Assembly (NCBI GenBank): GCA_905250075.1
Contig: CAJNOP010000013.1
Coordinates: 434,001 to 498,000 of the forward strand
Length of the DNA stretch: 64,000 nucleotides
Origin: Rotaria sp. Silwood1
Lineage: Eukaryota > Rotifera > Eurotatoria > Philodinida > Philodinidae
Reading direction: 5' to 3'
Under the pieces are notes generated by a model that did no database searches, was not told the origin of the DNA, and saw nothing but the letters and a program-made list of their open reading frames with translations. The position numbers and the translations under genes are program-made. This document shows positions 16,057 to 27,778 of the stretch, one piece after another. Each line of letters starts with the position of its first letter. Positions within the stretch are counted from its first letter, which is position 1.

Positions 16057-16279
16057 CAAATGTTGTTTTTTTTTTTTTTTTTTTTTTTTTTGATATTTGT
16101 ATAGCAATACTATTTTTCTTTTTCGTGCTTTCTATGTACGTGTATGTAATCTATTCTCTTACTCGGTGTATTTGACTCTTTCTCTCTCTCTATAATAGAG
16201 AAATAGAAATTATTCATCATACTTTTGATCTATGTAAAAAAAAAAAAAAAGAAACTAATTATTCGACTTTGTGTTTTTT

Positions 16280-16293
16280 TTTGTATATATTAG
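16280..16293 (+). promoter_or_regulatory. probable trans-splice acceptor
   Basis: A T-rich tract ends in ...tatatattag only two bases before the start codon at 16296. With the preceding gene's poly(A) signal 240 bases upstream, it fits a spliced-leader acceptor for the second gene of a tandem pair. It could also be the 3' end of an unseen 5' UTR intron. Confidence 0.35.
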
Positions 16294-16295
16294 AT

Positions 16296-19200
16296 ATGAA
16301 TAAAATGGATGATAATCATCGATATCATCCATATTATCGAACAAAGAATTATAATAATGATAAACGACATGATCATGATGATAAACGATATGATCATGAT
16401 TATAAACGTCAATATAAGAAAACTAATAAACATCATCATCAATATTCAACATCAAGACGTGATAGTAGAAATTACAATGATCTTTCTTATCGACGTTCAC
16501 ATAGAAATGATTATCATTATCAAAATCAACAATCAAAATCGAGATCTCATACTTATTTTTCTACACCACCTCAACCATTAATGTCCTCTCAACAACATCC
16601 CTTACTTCCTTCTCCGCCACTTCCACCTCCACCTCCACCTCCACTTCCATCATCACTTACAGTTGTACCACATGAACGTGAGTCATGGATTCGTTCAGTA
16701 AAAAAAACTAAAACAAATGAAAGTATTGAACAAAAAACACAATATCTAGAAACAATGCTTCGCATGCCACAGCAACAAAAATCTCTATTAAATTCATCAA
16801 AATTTGATCGAATGCGTTTTGCTGATAAACAATTACCGATCATATCAACTACAACTAATAATGATAATCTAGATAATAGTTCTTTTCATTTAGTTGCTGA
16901 TATTAATAATCATGATGAAATTTTTACAATAGAAAAATTTTTATTTGGCAATGAACTTAAACAACAAACGAAAATAGATGATAAATGTTCAAATCATGAA
17001 TCATTACCAACACCACCACCATCCGTATGTAAATTTGTCATTTGTAAAACATGATCTAAAAGGAATGTTGAAGTACATAGGATAGAAATTTGCTATTCCA
17101 CCTCACAAACCATGACAAATATCTGAACAGCGCTTCTCTCTTCATCACACATCGTGACAGAGATTGATTCAGAAGGGAATAGCAATGGTTTTAATCTTGA
17201 AACTTCATGCCATCTTGTGAAGTCCCATGAAGTCTTATGAAATCTACTGTTTCTCCTTTAGCGTTGATATACGATTATGGACTGTATATCAATAACAGCT
17301 TGTTATAATATATGAGCTACTTCATTATTGCATTTTTAGAGGCTTAAATATATCCGAAAACAGATAGAACAAAGCTATATCCCTGTGAATTAGCACGAGT
17401 AGCCACATTCTGTTTCCATTTTCAATTTCTGAGGAATCATCCTGATATCTTTTTATTGTATTAGAGAAATTTATTTGTCACTGATATTTTAACGCTTGAG
17501 AACTTTGATATATCTCGGCTTGTACGAGCGTAACGCGATGACGTTTTGGCCACAACTTTATTAATTTTTCTCAATAGTCAGGTTGCCCAGAAGGTTCATT
17601 CTTTTGTTGGAAGATATGCCTCTCTCTTCTCTATAACCTCTGAAAATATGAGCTCGTTTGAATGAGCCATTTGAAAATTAGAGTACAAATAGATAACGTA
17701 ACGCGATGACGAAAAAGGAACAAAAATTTGAGCGTGATGTGTTTCTTCTTTATTTCTCTGCGAATGTGTACTGTATTGGAAGAAGCGTCGTATAGACGTT
17801 TTGCAGCCGACAGTTTGAGGTATCCAACAGAAAAAAGAATTCTTCAAGTAGGCTTCATATTTTGAAGGAGGATCAGTTTAACTAACGTAGCACGATGGCG
17901 CTAACTTTCGTAATGAAATTTTTTACACGCAGTCTTTTGCTATATGTATAGCCATGTAAAGGCAAGATAATATTTTATTCTCAATAATTATAATAAGCAG
18001 GGCTTAAAGGCGTAGTTATTGCTCATTTTAATACAAAAACTGTATAAAAACATACATCAAATTGGCCAATGTACCAACCGTTGACATTTGATACGTATTT
18101 CGTGTTTTTCTCCACAAAAGTATGTTTAAAGGATAAAATTAAGTACATAATTGGAACCGGCACAAAAAAACTGCGTCGAAAACGTAGAATTATATTGAAA
18201 AATATGAAACATCATTTTTCCCGATAATTTCCCCCAAATAATGGATAAAAAAACGAAGTTGTATAATTTTCAATATAACTCTACGGATTCAACGTACTTT
18301 CTCACGCTGATTTCGAATATGTACTTGGTTTTATAATTGAAACATAGTTTTATGAAGAAAATCACGAAATATGTATCAGATTTCGAGGATTTCTATGGTA
18401 AAAATCAGTACGGGCTTGTAGAAGGACAGTGTCCAAGCGTTTTTTGTTCGTAAATTGTTCATAGTTTTATAAAACACAATAAGCGCTACTAGTACATAAA
18501 GATAGCTCGGAATCTCCTTCATATTGTGAGAATAGGGCTGATTTTGCTAGATTACTCACCCCTTCCTTTGCATAATAAAGTCTTTGCTTTTCAGTATTAG
18601 AACTAAACATTGTGTCCAATTACTTCAACACCAATAACAGACGTTTTCTTTAACTTGAACAAATTTAAAACCTAATCCAAATTTCTCAAAGAAATATAGT
18701 TGGATATTATTGTTTTACAAAATATAGAGATCGAAATGATCGGAATAACTGAATGTTACCATGTCTTATAAAAGCGTCAAATGAGTTTGATTGGTAATCT
18801 AATTTTAATTAAATAACATCAACTTAGACCAATCCACTATAGTCTAATAGCAATTCATTAGTAGTCACGCATAAAAGTTTTTACTCATATCTAACAATGG
18901 GTTTTGAACGATAGATCGCTTTTTGAAAATGCACTTTTAAAAATATGAAAAGTGAAAAAAACAGGTAAAAACTGCCATCGCGTTACGTAGAATCATTATA
19001 AATTGAAACCTATTTCTAATAAAAATAGTAGCATCAGATAGCCCATAAAAAACTAGCTTTAGGTATATATATGTTTTGTAAAAAAAAGAAAAACTTCAGA
19101 CTAACTTGTGAAAAACAAACAATACACATTTTTCGTTACGCGATGACGTTATAAATAGGATACTTTTCCTTAAGCTCTCTGCGGAAAAAGTATGATATAT

Positions 19201-21567
19201 AGAAAATCAAATGTTATGTCAAAAGATACATCTGTTATCGTAGTCACAAATAGTCTCAATCAATGTTGTATATATCAAGCTATTTCAATATATAGGTGAG
19301 ATTAATTATTGGTCTAAATAAGGGAATTTTCTTTCTCTATTAGTGACCTCTCTTTTATCAACTACTAAATACGATTTAAAGCACTTATTAAAAGAATAAA
19401 ATATGTTTTCATACACTTTAGTCTATGCTTTACAAGATGATAATCATGAGTTTTTAAAATAATGAGTTCAAACTTCCAGTGCTTGAGGTGACGCTTTACG
19501 GGTACAAGCCGATCTATATTTGGACACGAATGTTTTATTATTCGTTGTGTTTATAACATAGCCAAAAACAAAGTCTCTCATTCAGGAAAAGTAATAGCTA
19601 CAGTTTTATGATTTAGTTTTTACACTAGTTTCTTTTGCAATAGATACAGACAAAAAGATGCAACTATATACAACCCGTTTTTATTTTGAAGACATTCCAT
19701 CGTAAGTGAAAAGAAAGAAGAAATTCATACAGAAACGAAACTATACTTTGCTGGATTTTGATCTTTTATGAAAATTTAACAATGAAACAGTATTATGACT
19801 AGAAATTTTCAGACGATGCTTCTCGACATTTACAGCTTGAATGTATATGTTTAAATTATTTTGAATTATTGGAAAATTTCTATTATTATCGAAAGTATCC
19901 GTGCCATAGCAATATGCCATACTAATTTTATTCTTATGTTCAAAATACAGAAATAATTAAGAGAAATCTTTTCCTTGATAATTGATTATTCTTGAAAAAC
20001 AACTATAATCTACTAGAGGTTTTTTACTTAACATATTTCTTATAATATAATAAGGCTAAATCAAGTGCATGAGTTTCTTATTTTTGTCTGAAAGAGTCTG
20101 CGCTGATACGCTTTTTTCTTGATATTTTCTACAGTTAATGAAATACATAATGAACATTTTCATTAATTGAATTCTTTCTATTCATTGATTAGACATTTAA
20201 ACATGTCTAAATCTTGGTTAATCATAATTTACGAGTGAACCTTCTCAGATGTCAAATTGCTTTTCGACCGAGACGATGTTCATTTGATGACTACTAGAAA
20301 GTAAAAGAAGAGTCTAGAATAATTTGGATTTTTGGGCCTTCGTCTTTGAGATATCGAAATTTTACTAAGTTTTTCGTATGTCTCGGATCACGCGGAAAAT
20401 TAAGTTTTGGCTTCAAACTTTCCATAAACAAAGATCTTAATGAGAATAGTTCATTGAATAACTTGTAACTTTTCTAGTATCTCCTATTCTCACAGATTCA
20501 AAAATGAACTAATCTCATTAAGAACTGTGCTTGTGAAAAGCTTGATGTAAACCTTGAAAGTTGATTTTCCATGCGACCTGAGGGCGATGACAGTGTCTCA
20601 TTAAAAAATCTAGTAAAATTTTCGATAACTCAAGAGTGAAGGTCCAGAAAATAAAATCATTCTAGACGTTTCTATTACTCACTAGCACTCATTAAATGAA
20701 CATCATCTCGGTTGAAAAAGTGATTTGATACCTGAACAGGTTTCATTTTCAGTAACTTTGGACGATGTTTTTTTTTCTGAATAATAATTTATCAACAACA
20801 AATCTTTTTTTTTCTTGTTCTATTTTTTTTACCAGATCATCGAATGTGACTCAACTTCACAAAAAGACCTACAATCTGCACCATGTTCAGGTTTTCTTAT
20901 CGAGAATTGTGATGAAGAAGAGCTGCCTCCAGTATCTACTCCACCTCGACCTCCTCTTCCTCCTCTCAATGATGAATTAATAGAACAGAATGATGAAGAT
21001 AATAATGAACGACGTGTTATGTTAGTTAGTGAACTTGATGCTGCCGATGCTGAACGAAAACAAGAATTAAAACGTCAAAAACGATTGCATAAAAAATTAC
21101 AAAAGAAAAAGAAAGAAACTAAACAATTAACAATGAAGACGGAACAAGAACAAGAACAAGAACAACAAACAATCTCAACGGTTAATAATCAAGAACAAGA
21201 ATTATCATCTGATTGGATTACTGAATACGACATTAATGGAAACAATCAAATTTTACAATTAACGGATGAAGTTCGAAGGACATCAATAACGATGACTGAT
21301 GAAGATAAAGCAGCGAAAGTTAATATGATTTTAATGAAAATAAAAAAACAACAAGAAGAATTAAGAAAATTAAGACAATATGTTATGTCTATGTTAGGTG
21401 AAGAACAAAAATCACGATCATCAAAAGTTCAACGACAAAATTGTACAATAGATCATGATTTACTAATGGCTTTTATTAATCAACCAATAAAATCTGGTTG
21501 TTGGTTATGCTCAGGAAAAACGTATGCAGAAGTAGGCATTCAATGTGATCATGTTAATGAACAGTAG
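16296..21567 (+). CDS. uncharacterised proline-rich, coiled-coil protein
   Basis: I do not recognise this protein. Two exons, 16296-17024 and 20836-21567, join in phase 0 (...CCATCC/gtatgt and ttaccag/ATCATC) to give 486 aa. The first 80 residues are rich in His, Asp, Arg and Tyr, like basic low-complexity tails of RNA-processing proteins. A polyproline run lies near residues 104-118, followed by a non-repetitive segment with ESWIRSVKK and LETMLRMPQQQ that looks like a conserved core. The second exon has an acidic/proline segment (ELPPVSTPPRPPLPPL), a Lys/Glu-rich helix rich in KKLQKKKKE, a Gln/Glu run, and a likely coiled coil (KIKKQQEELRKLRQYVMSML). It ends with a Cys-containing segment, GCWLCSGKTYAEVGIQC. 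The long intron is full of repeats, so a missed middle exon is possible. Function unknown. Confidence 0.75.
17508..19519. mobile_element. 2 kb element with 18-bp inverted ends and repeated 15-bp motifs
   Basis: The left end atatatctcggcttgtac (17508-17525) and the right end gtacaagccgatctatat (19502-19519) are inverted matches in 16 of 18 positions. Inside, the motif cgtaacgcgatgacg or a close variant occurs at 17528-17543, 17696-17711, 17884-17900 and 19134-19148, and reversed at 18974-18988. Repeated subterminal motifs of this kind are usual transposase-binding sites in DNA transposons. The interior has no long open frame, so the element is non-autonomous or decayed. The exact ends and the superfamily are uncertain. 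Confidence 0.55.
20235..20745. mobile_element. hairpin miniature element
   Basis: The left arm (20235-20430) and right arm (20550-20745) are inverted copies with moderate divergence. For example cgagacgatgttcatttgat near 20270 pairs with ttaaatgaacatcatctcgg near 20692. The element is about 510 bp, non-coding, and sits 90 bp upstream of the second exon of the surrounding gene. A related fragment seems to lie near 7830-7900. Confidence 0.6.
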
Positions 21568-21768
21568 TTATTGTTATTGATGCTATTCTCGTTGAGTTCT
21601 TATTTTTATTTTAAGTATCCTTTTCCCTTCGTTTCACTGTATAAAATATCTTTATGTATATTCGTTATTATAAACTTTACTACGGAAGCATTCATATAAA
21701 TATATAGATAAATATACGAACTGAAAGTCTTTCTCGTTATTTCATCTGTTATTTCTTTTATCTTATTA

Positions 21769-21774
21769 AATAAA
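21769..21774 (+). terminator. poly(A) signal of the 16296-21567 gene
   Basis: AATAAA about 200 bases after the stop codon; another AATAAA-like hexamer follows near 21820. Confidence 0.45.
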
Positions 21775-22446
21775 GACTTTTGAACATGATATTGAATAAT
21801 AAATAACAGACTGATCATGCAAATAAAGATTTTGAGATTGATGAAATGTATTGCTGATACGAAAATATAAATTTTTTACTAGTGTGTATGTGTGAACAAA
21901 TCAGTGTTTGACATACAGATGATGCATGCTAACCAAAATATGCTCGACAAATCATAGAGGACTAAGAAGCAATGAACTTATTTCATAAAAAAAGTTGCTT
22001 GTTTGAAATCAATGATCGAAAATGGATAATTAATGATTTAAAGGTTTGAGTTCAAGATAGTTTAGTATTAAAGTAAAGGATTTAAAAAGCATAGTAATGA
22101 TTATATTACTTTATGAAAATCGAGTACTAGAGATAAAAAAATAAAATCATTTCGATAATGATCCATCTTAATGGAATATTTGTTTAACTTCTTGTTTAGT
22201 GGATCTAAATAGGATTATTTTTTAACTTTTTGAACAACAGCTTATCAAATAATGCTAAAACATTTAAAAGTGATATATTTTTCATACGTAAATCAAACAT
22301 TATCGCAGAATCAAAATTGTTGTATACTTTTCTCTAGGAAATTGCAGAGAAAGAAGAAGAAATTATATATCTTTTCCTTTCGATTATCTTGCGATATACA
22401 GCGCTGCCTACTGGCAAATTCAGTAGCTCCATACTTTCCCTACAAA

Positions 22447-24470
22447 CTAAAGCTTGTCCAAAAAAATAATGGCCGTGGATATTTTTGCAATAACTCAAGA
22501 AAGGAAAGAGCTAGAGAGCTGCGATTTTTACCATTTCGTAGACAAATGAATACTCTATATAACCATCAATAAATACTGGAAATCCTTGCGTTTTCAGTGT
22601 TCTCTCACCATGAACCTTTCAAACAGTTCATTGCGGTTTTTTAAAGTTTCGTAGATATATATATATATATATCTAAAGTATGCAAAACATAGCCCAGAGA
22701 TGCTTCTACAAAATCACGCAAGGCTGAGCTCTCTAGCTATTATGATTCAAGATTGGTACCTATTTTCCTGAGATCCATGCAAGTCGTTTTTCTCAGTGCG
22801 ATAGTTTACGAGTTCATACAACAAAACACCTTGTTGATCATGGTATTCTTTACGGGAACTACTGTTCTGAATCTCAAACAACTTTTGTAATTGAACATGA
22901 GGAGTTAGATTATGCAGAAGGGTCATAGATTCAAAATATGTAATTAAAATGCAGGAAAAGCAAAAAAGTGGAATTTTATGAGAATATATTGGAAAATGTC
23001 ATTAATTTATAAAAACGAACATTTAACTTTTATATGCAGTATTTATTTTATTTTAGTCTTTGCCACATTGCATTAGTATTCTGACGAGGGAACCGTTCCA
23101 ACTGATAAATCGCTTTTTTAATGAAAGCTGGTGGGTTATAGGTTATCGACTATGCTGATTTCGAATATGAGTATGAGGAGTGCCCTTAGGCCTTTATAGG
23201 ATGGTTTTCTAGAAAACCAGATCTCTAGAAAACCAACTTTAAACTAAATTTTTGTTTTTGACCTGCTCAGGTTATAAAGCACATCAAGTTGTCTATTAAT
23301 CGATATTTTCTTTTGTTTCAAATAGATTTTACGATGACATACAGTCAATGGAATTCACATAGTAGATGCATATTACTAGCATTTCACTGTACAAATAGGA
23401 AAGTTTAATGTTGTTTATTCAAGACAATCCATGCAAAGCAGGAAAAACTATTGATTTATAGGCAACTCAATGTGCTCTATAATCTGAGCAGATCAAAAAC
23501 AAAAATTTCATTTAAATTAGTTTTCTGAAGACCTGGTTTTCCAGAAACCCACCCTATGAAGGCCTAAGGGCACTCCTCATACTCATATTCGGAATCAGCA
23601 TAGTCGATAACCTATAACCCACCAGCTTTCATTAAAAAAGCGATTTATCAGTTGGAACGGTTCCCTCGTGAGGGTCACACATTTCCTTTCTTTTGAAAAT
23701 TTTGATCATTCAAGATTCCTTCCGAAAAAACAACATCAACAACACCACAAAGGTGAACGTATAGGCACATACACTGATTCACTGTTTTTTTTAAAAAGAC
23801 GATTACGGTACACTTAAAGGATACTAAGAGTAGCTACAAAACGTGACAGAGACGATGCAAAAATGAAATAAATACTGCATATAAAAGTCAAATGTTCGTT
23901 TTTATAAATTAATGACATTTTCCAATATATTCTCATAAAATTCCACTTTTTTGCTTTTCCTGCATTTTAATTACATATTTTGAATCTATGACCCTTCTGC
24001 ATAATCTAACTCCTCATGTTCAATTACAAAAGTTGTTTGAGATTCAGAACAGTAGTTCCCGTAAAGAATACCATGATCAACAAGGTGTTTTGTTGTATGA
24101 ACTCGTAAACTATCGCACTGAGAAAAACGACTTGCATGGACCTCAGGAAAATAGGTACCAATCTTGAATCATAATAGCTAGAGAGCTCAGCCTTGCGTGA
24201 TTTTGTAGAAGCATCTCTGGGCTATGTTTTGCATACTTTAGATATATATATATATATATCTACGGAACTTTAAAAAACCGCAATGAACTGTTTGAAAGGT
24301 TCATGGTGAGAGAACACTGAAAACGCAAGGATTTCCAGTATTTATTGATGGTTATATAGAGTATTCATTTGGCTACGGAACGGTAAAAACTGCAGCTCTC
24401 TAGCTCTTTCCTTTCTTGAGTTATTGCAAAAATATCCACGGCCATTATTTTTTTGAGCAAGCTTTAGTAT
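22447..24470. mobile_element. 2 kb near-perfect palindrome
   Basis: The left arm, about 22447-23057, is almost identical in inverse to the right arm, about 23863-24470; both outer ends read actaaagcttg inward. Single-base differences are few by eye, so the arms are recent or kept similar. Even the AT microsatellite at 22655-22673 is mirrored at 24240-24259. The roughly 800 bp centre is unpaired apart from a separate nested hairpin element at 23085-23668. It could be a foldback transposon with very long inverted ends or the product of a palindromic rearrangement. I see no clear target-site duplication, and no transposase frame. Confidence 0.85.
23085..23668. mobile_element. hairpin miniature element, copy 2 (nested)
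   Basis: Inverted termini CGAGGGAACCGTTCCAACTG (left) and the same read inward from the right bracket two arms of about 230 bp that pair up to a loop near 23311-23445. The termini closely resemble those of the hairpin at 1799-2415. The base triplet TGA stands immediately outside both ends and may be a 3-bp target duplication. The element lies near the centre of the larger 22447-24470 palindrome. Confidence 0.75.
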
Positions 24471-24689
24471 CCGATGAGTACTCATCCGATAGAAAATTTT
24501 CCTTAAACATAGTCTTGTTTCTTACAGTGACTTCCGTTGTTTTTTTCATCGTTAATTTGTCTTTTTACCAGGCTGATAACCGTTAACAACTTTCCTACAC
24601 AAATAGTATTTCAAGGTACCTGATGATTGAATTAGAATTAATCTTAGGAATACTTTTAGAATTTTACTGTTCTTAAAAAAATGTTTCTT

Positions 24690-26055
24690 ATTTATCTGAA
24701 TTTACTGCAGGCATTATTTTGACTAACTCTTTATTTATTTGTGACATTAAGACATGCTTTTCAGGCAATTTATTGAGAAGACACTGATAATAAATAATTG
24801 CCTTATCTGTTTTTTTTACAATGAATAAGTAAATCACTAATAGTACATAAATTATGACTTCGTTTCAATTGTTGTGCCATTGTCAATAATAACTGCACAT
24901 CACCATCACTGCTTAATGATAGTTCAAGTGTCCATATACAATTTTTAAATAATGATGAACCAACTTGAAATATTAAACCACACATAAAAATAACTTCTTG
25001 ATCCTGATTCATTTGCTTATTAATATTAGAATTGATATCACGAAGAAAAGCAAAAGGTGCTACATCAGAACGATATTTTGCTTTAAAATCAATCAAAACT
25101 GTTTCAAATTGATCATTATTGTTCATATTAGATATTATTCGAGGCTTATTTGTTGATGCAAATAAAAATCCACTAAAAACCAATAATTGACTTGAATAAG
25201 CTAAAATACTTTCTATTTGAGATTTCATCATGGGTTGTATATGAAATGTATTTAATGAATCTGCTTGATATTGAATTAATTTATTATGAATATCAACAAG
25301 AAGAAAACGTAATACAAATAATATGTATATATCTTGTTCACGTAATGCTTTATTAACAAAGCGTATTAAAGCTGTATCATTTGTGAGCCAAAATATAGCT
25401 TGTTGTGGCTCTTATGTTTGTTCAAATTGAGATATTAAATTAGAACCATATTCATCATTAGAACTATATTCTTGAGGAATTTGAATAAGTTCATAAAATG
25501 TACTATTCAATGATAAATAATCACTGGATAGAAGAATATCAAGTAAAAGATTGTACTATATATATACGAAGCAGTATTAATATCAAGCGAATATATTTGT
25601 AATGCTTTTGAACCTTTGACACTTTCAAGATTCGTTTAGTTCATAGATAGTTGATTCAAAAGATCATTGATATCTGAAATTACGCTTCGAATTTTCGAAT
25701 AAGTCTTAGCCTAAGGTTTATTACGATTAACATTCAAACAATAAACATAAATGAAAATAATTGATGAGAAATAATGAATTTTTGGAACAAGTATTTCTCC
25801 ATAAGTACCAGATACAATAGGTACAATCTATTCATCGGTATCAGATTTTTTCAACCATTTTATACATCATTCAATATTGTCAAATGTAACAAGATATCTG
25901 AGAATTTTTCGTAAACCAATTTGAGTCTTTCTATTTTCATCACTTGTATTAACATCAAGATCGAGCCAAACTAGTAAAAATGTTTCAAGATTTATTCCTT
26001 CAATTGGCAATGTTGTTAGAAAAGGTTTCGAAGAATATGATAGGCTTTTTTTCCA
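24690..26055 (-). pseudogene. broken TPR / mono-ADP-ribosyltransferase-like gene
   Basis: Read on the minus strand, the segments run in the order I know from a large bdelloid family. First comes an N-terminal region beginning near VWLDLDVNTS with IVPIVSGTYGE and IYVYCLN. Next is a linker with PQQAIFWLTND and FVNKALREQD, then an ART-fold region (LLVFSGFLFAST, DVAPFAFLRD, EVIFMCGLIFQVG). A TPR-like piece (DKAIIYYQCLLNKLPE) follows near 24700-24800. The frame is broken by stops at 25867-25869, 25828-25830, 25711-25713, 25636-25638 and 25412-25414. There is also a frameshift near 25560, and another at an A run near 24810-24817. The residue position where active ARTs usually carry Arg (Y-R-G) reads F-S-G here, by my alignment. 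The domain call comes from memory of the family. It is almost certainly non-functional. Confidence 0.75.
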
Positions 26056-26459
26056 TATTTTTAGAAAGAATAGTTCGTCCAGTTTTATTACCGATCTTTT
26101 TGTTTGTGGCTTTTTTTCTCAGTTCTTTAAAAAATACAAATTTAATCCGAGTTTGTAGAAGAAAAGAAAACTAAATTCAAGTTATCTCTATTTTTTTATC
26201 ATAACAAATCAGAAGTCAAGATAACAAAAAAAAACAAGTAAATGAAGAGAAATTTGTTTTTTTTTGTGTGAATTCAAAGATAAATGATAACAAATAATAT
26301 AGTTTAAAAACTCATCAATGTCTTATCCATTTAAATATGTACTTTATTAATCGATGGCTTGAATGACTGAGTATTCTTATCGATATGATTCATATCTTCA
26401 TAAATAATATCTAAATAATAATAAATATTTAATAAATAAGTGGCAAAGTATAGAATACA

Positions 26460-26667
26460 TATACAAACTAAGTGCTTTTTCAATAGTTTCTTGAATTAGT
26501 CTTGTCGAAAGAGCCATAATGCCCGATTTAACTGTTTCGCACGATTCCATCGGAATATTACTCCTTCCTTGCGACATATTTGCTTTTATACAGCCTACTA
26601 ATAATATTAAATATTGGCGATGATGACAGCTGCTAGCATGGGCGACAAAGCGCACAATTCTTATCAA
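26460..26667 (-). other. possible coding remnant
   Basis: An 89-codon open frame on the minus strand has composition more protein-like than its surroundings (HHRQYLILLVGCIKANMSQG, then CETVKSGIMALSTRLIQETI). It has no ATG near a plausible start, no neighbouring exons I can join, and no family I recognise. It may be an exon of a decayed gene. Confidence 0.2.
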
Positions 26668-27188
26668 TTTTATAGACTATCCTTGTCTCTAATACGATGA
26701 AAATGACACTAATCGTATACTCAAACACACAGTTTGTCAATAAAAAAATTACCATTGAAGATTTTTCCCTCATATAATTTTTGCATTAGTTCAATAGTGC
26801 AACAAAAAAAACCAACAATTTCATTTAATGATAAAATAAAAGTAAAAATCTACTATAAATCACCACACAGTCATTTATGAATGATTATATTATTTGTTTC
26901 TTTTTAGTTTTTACATGTTAACATGAAAAAAGAAAAAACAAATGCTTTTTTTCTTCTGCATCTTTGGTTTTATCTTGGGAGTATTTTGAATGAAACATAC
27001 CAATCTCATTTTTTTTTTTTCGTTTTTTTCCCTCTCTACTTCTTTGGTAAGACTGATGAGTCAATACGAAGAACAAGAAAGAAAAAAGTTGAGGTGATAA
27101 ACAGCAAAAAAAAAAGACAGGAGAAGTCTACTATTTTTACATATACCATAAACATATTCGCAACAACTTCTATTCTTTTTTTTCCTTA

Positions 27189-27732
27189 ATGGGTGCATGT
27201 GCTGGTAAAAATAAATCAAAAAAAGCAAAATCTTATCAACCTTCAGTCGATTCAACTAAACAACCAGAATCCGAAACCAAAGGTTTAAATTTTTTTTATA
27301 TATGTTTTTTGTCTATTTTTTTAAATAGTTATATGTAACTTTTAGATAAGAATTTGCAACCAAATATGTCATCATCACCAGCAGAGGTATTCCACTTTGA
27401 AATAAAAATTCAATTTTTGTTTTGAAACACATTTTTCATAGTAACTTTTGCAGACATTATCATCATCAAAAGGTTTTACAGTAAATAATGATGATAATAA
27501 TAAGTCGATATCAAATACAGAAATACAGGGTATCGATCCAGATGTTCAAATTATAATCAATGAACAAGATAAAATTAGTAATACATTAAGTAAACCATGT
27601 GCACATCCTGTTATTGCAGTTACAGATTCTGAACTTGAATCGGAATTAGCTAATCTTGTATATGGAAGACCCGAAAAAGATTATGCAGAAAATCCAGTCA
27701 TTGTTTCTACATTTAAAAGTACCGAAGTTTAA
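27189..27732 (+). CDS. small protein with N-terminal acylation-type motif
   Basis: Three exons (27189-27282, 27346-27386, 27454-27732) join in frame to 137 aa. The N terminus MGACAGKNKSKKAKS has Gly-2 for N-myristoylation, Cys-4 for palmitoylation and a basic cluster, the usual pattern for proteins tethered to the inner face of the plasma membrane. The rest is polar and acidic, with no recognised domain; residues LESELANLVYGRPEKDY near the end look most conserved. Membrane anchoring is inferred from the N-terminal motif only. I do not recognise the family. Introns are 63 and 67 bp with GT...AG ends, and AATAAA follows the stop within 45 bases. Confidence 0.75.
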
Positions 27733-27768
27733 TTAAAAGCAAAAGAATTTAACTTTTTAAATGAAACG

Positions 27769-27778
27769 AATAAATAAA
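27769..27778 (+). terminator. overlapping poly(A) signals
   Basis: Two overlapping AATAAA hexamers lie 37-46 bases after the stop codon at 27732. Confidence 0.6.

Larger units (their letters stand above)
17025..20835 (+). other. 3.8 kb repeat-filled intron
   Basis: Most of this intron is accounted for by a 2 kb element at 17508-19519 and a hairpin at 20235-20745. An additional local inverted pair lies at about 18170-18300 (arms around tagaattatattgaaaa and ttttcaatataactcta). No exon is evident between. Confidence 0.5.

Noticed and set aside
22252..22572. 106-codon plus-strand open frame
   Set aside because: It runs into the left arm of the palindrome and has no motif or splice context.
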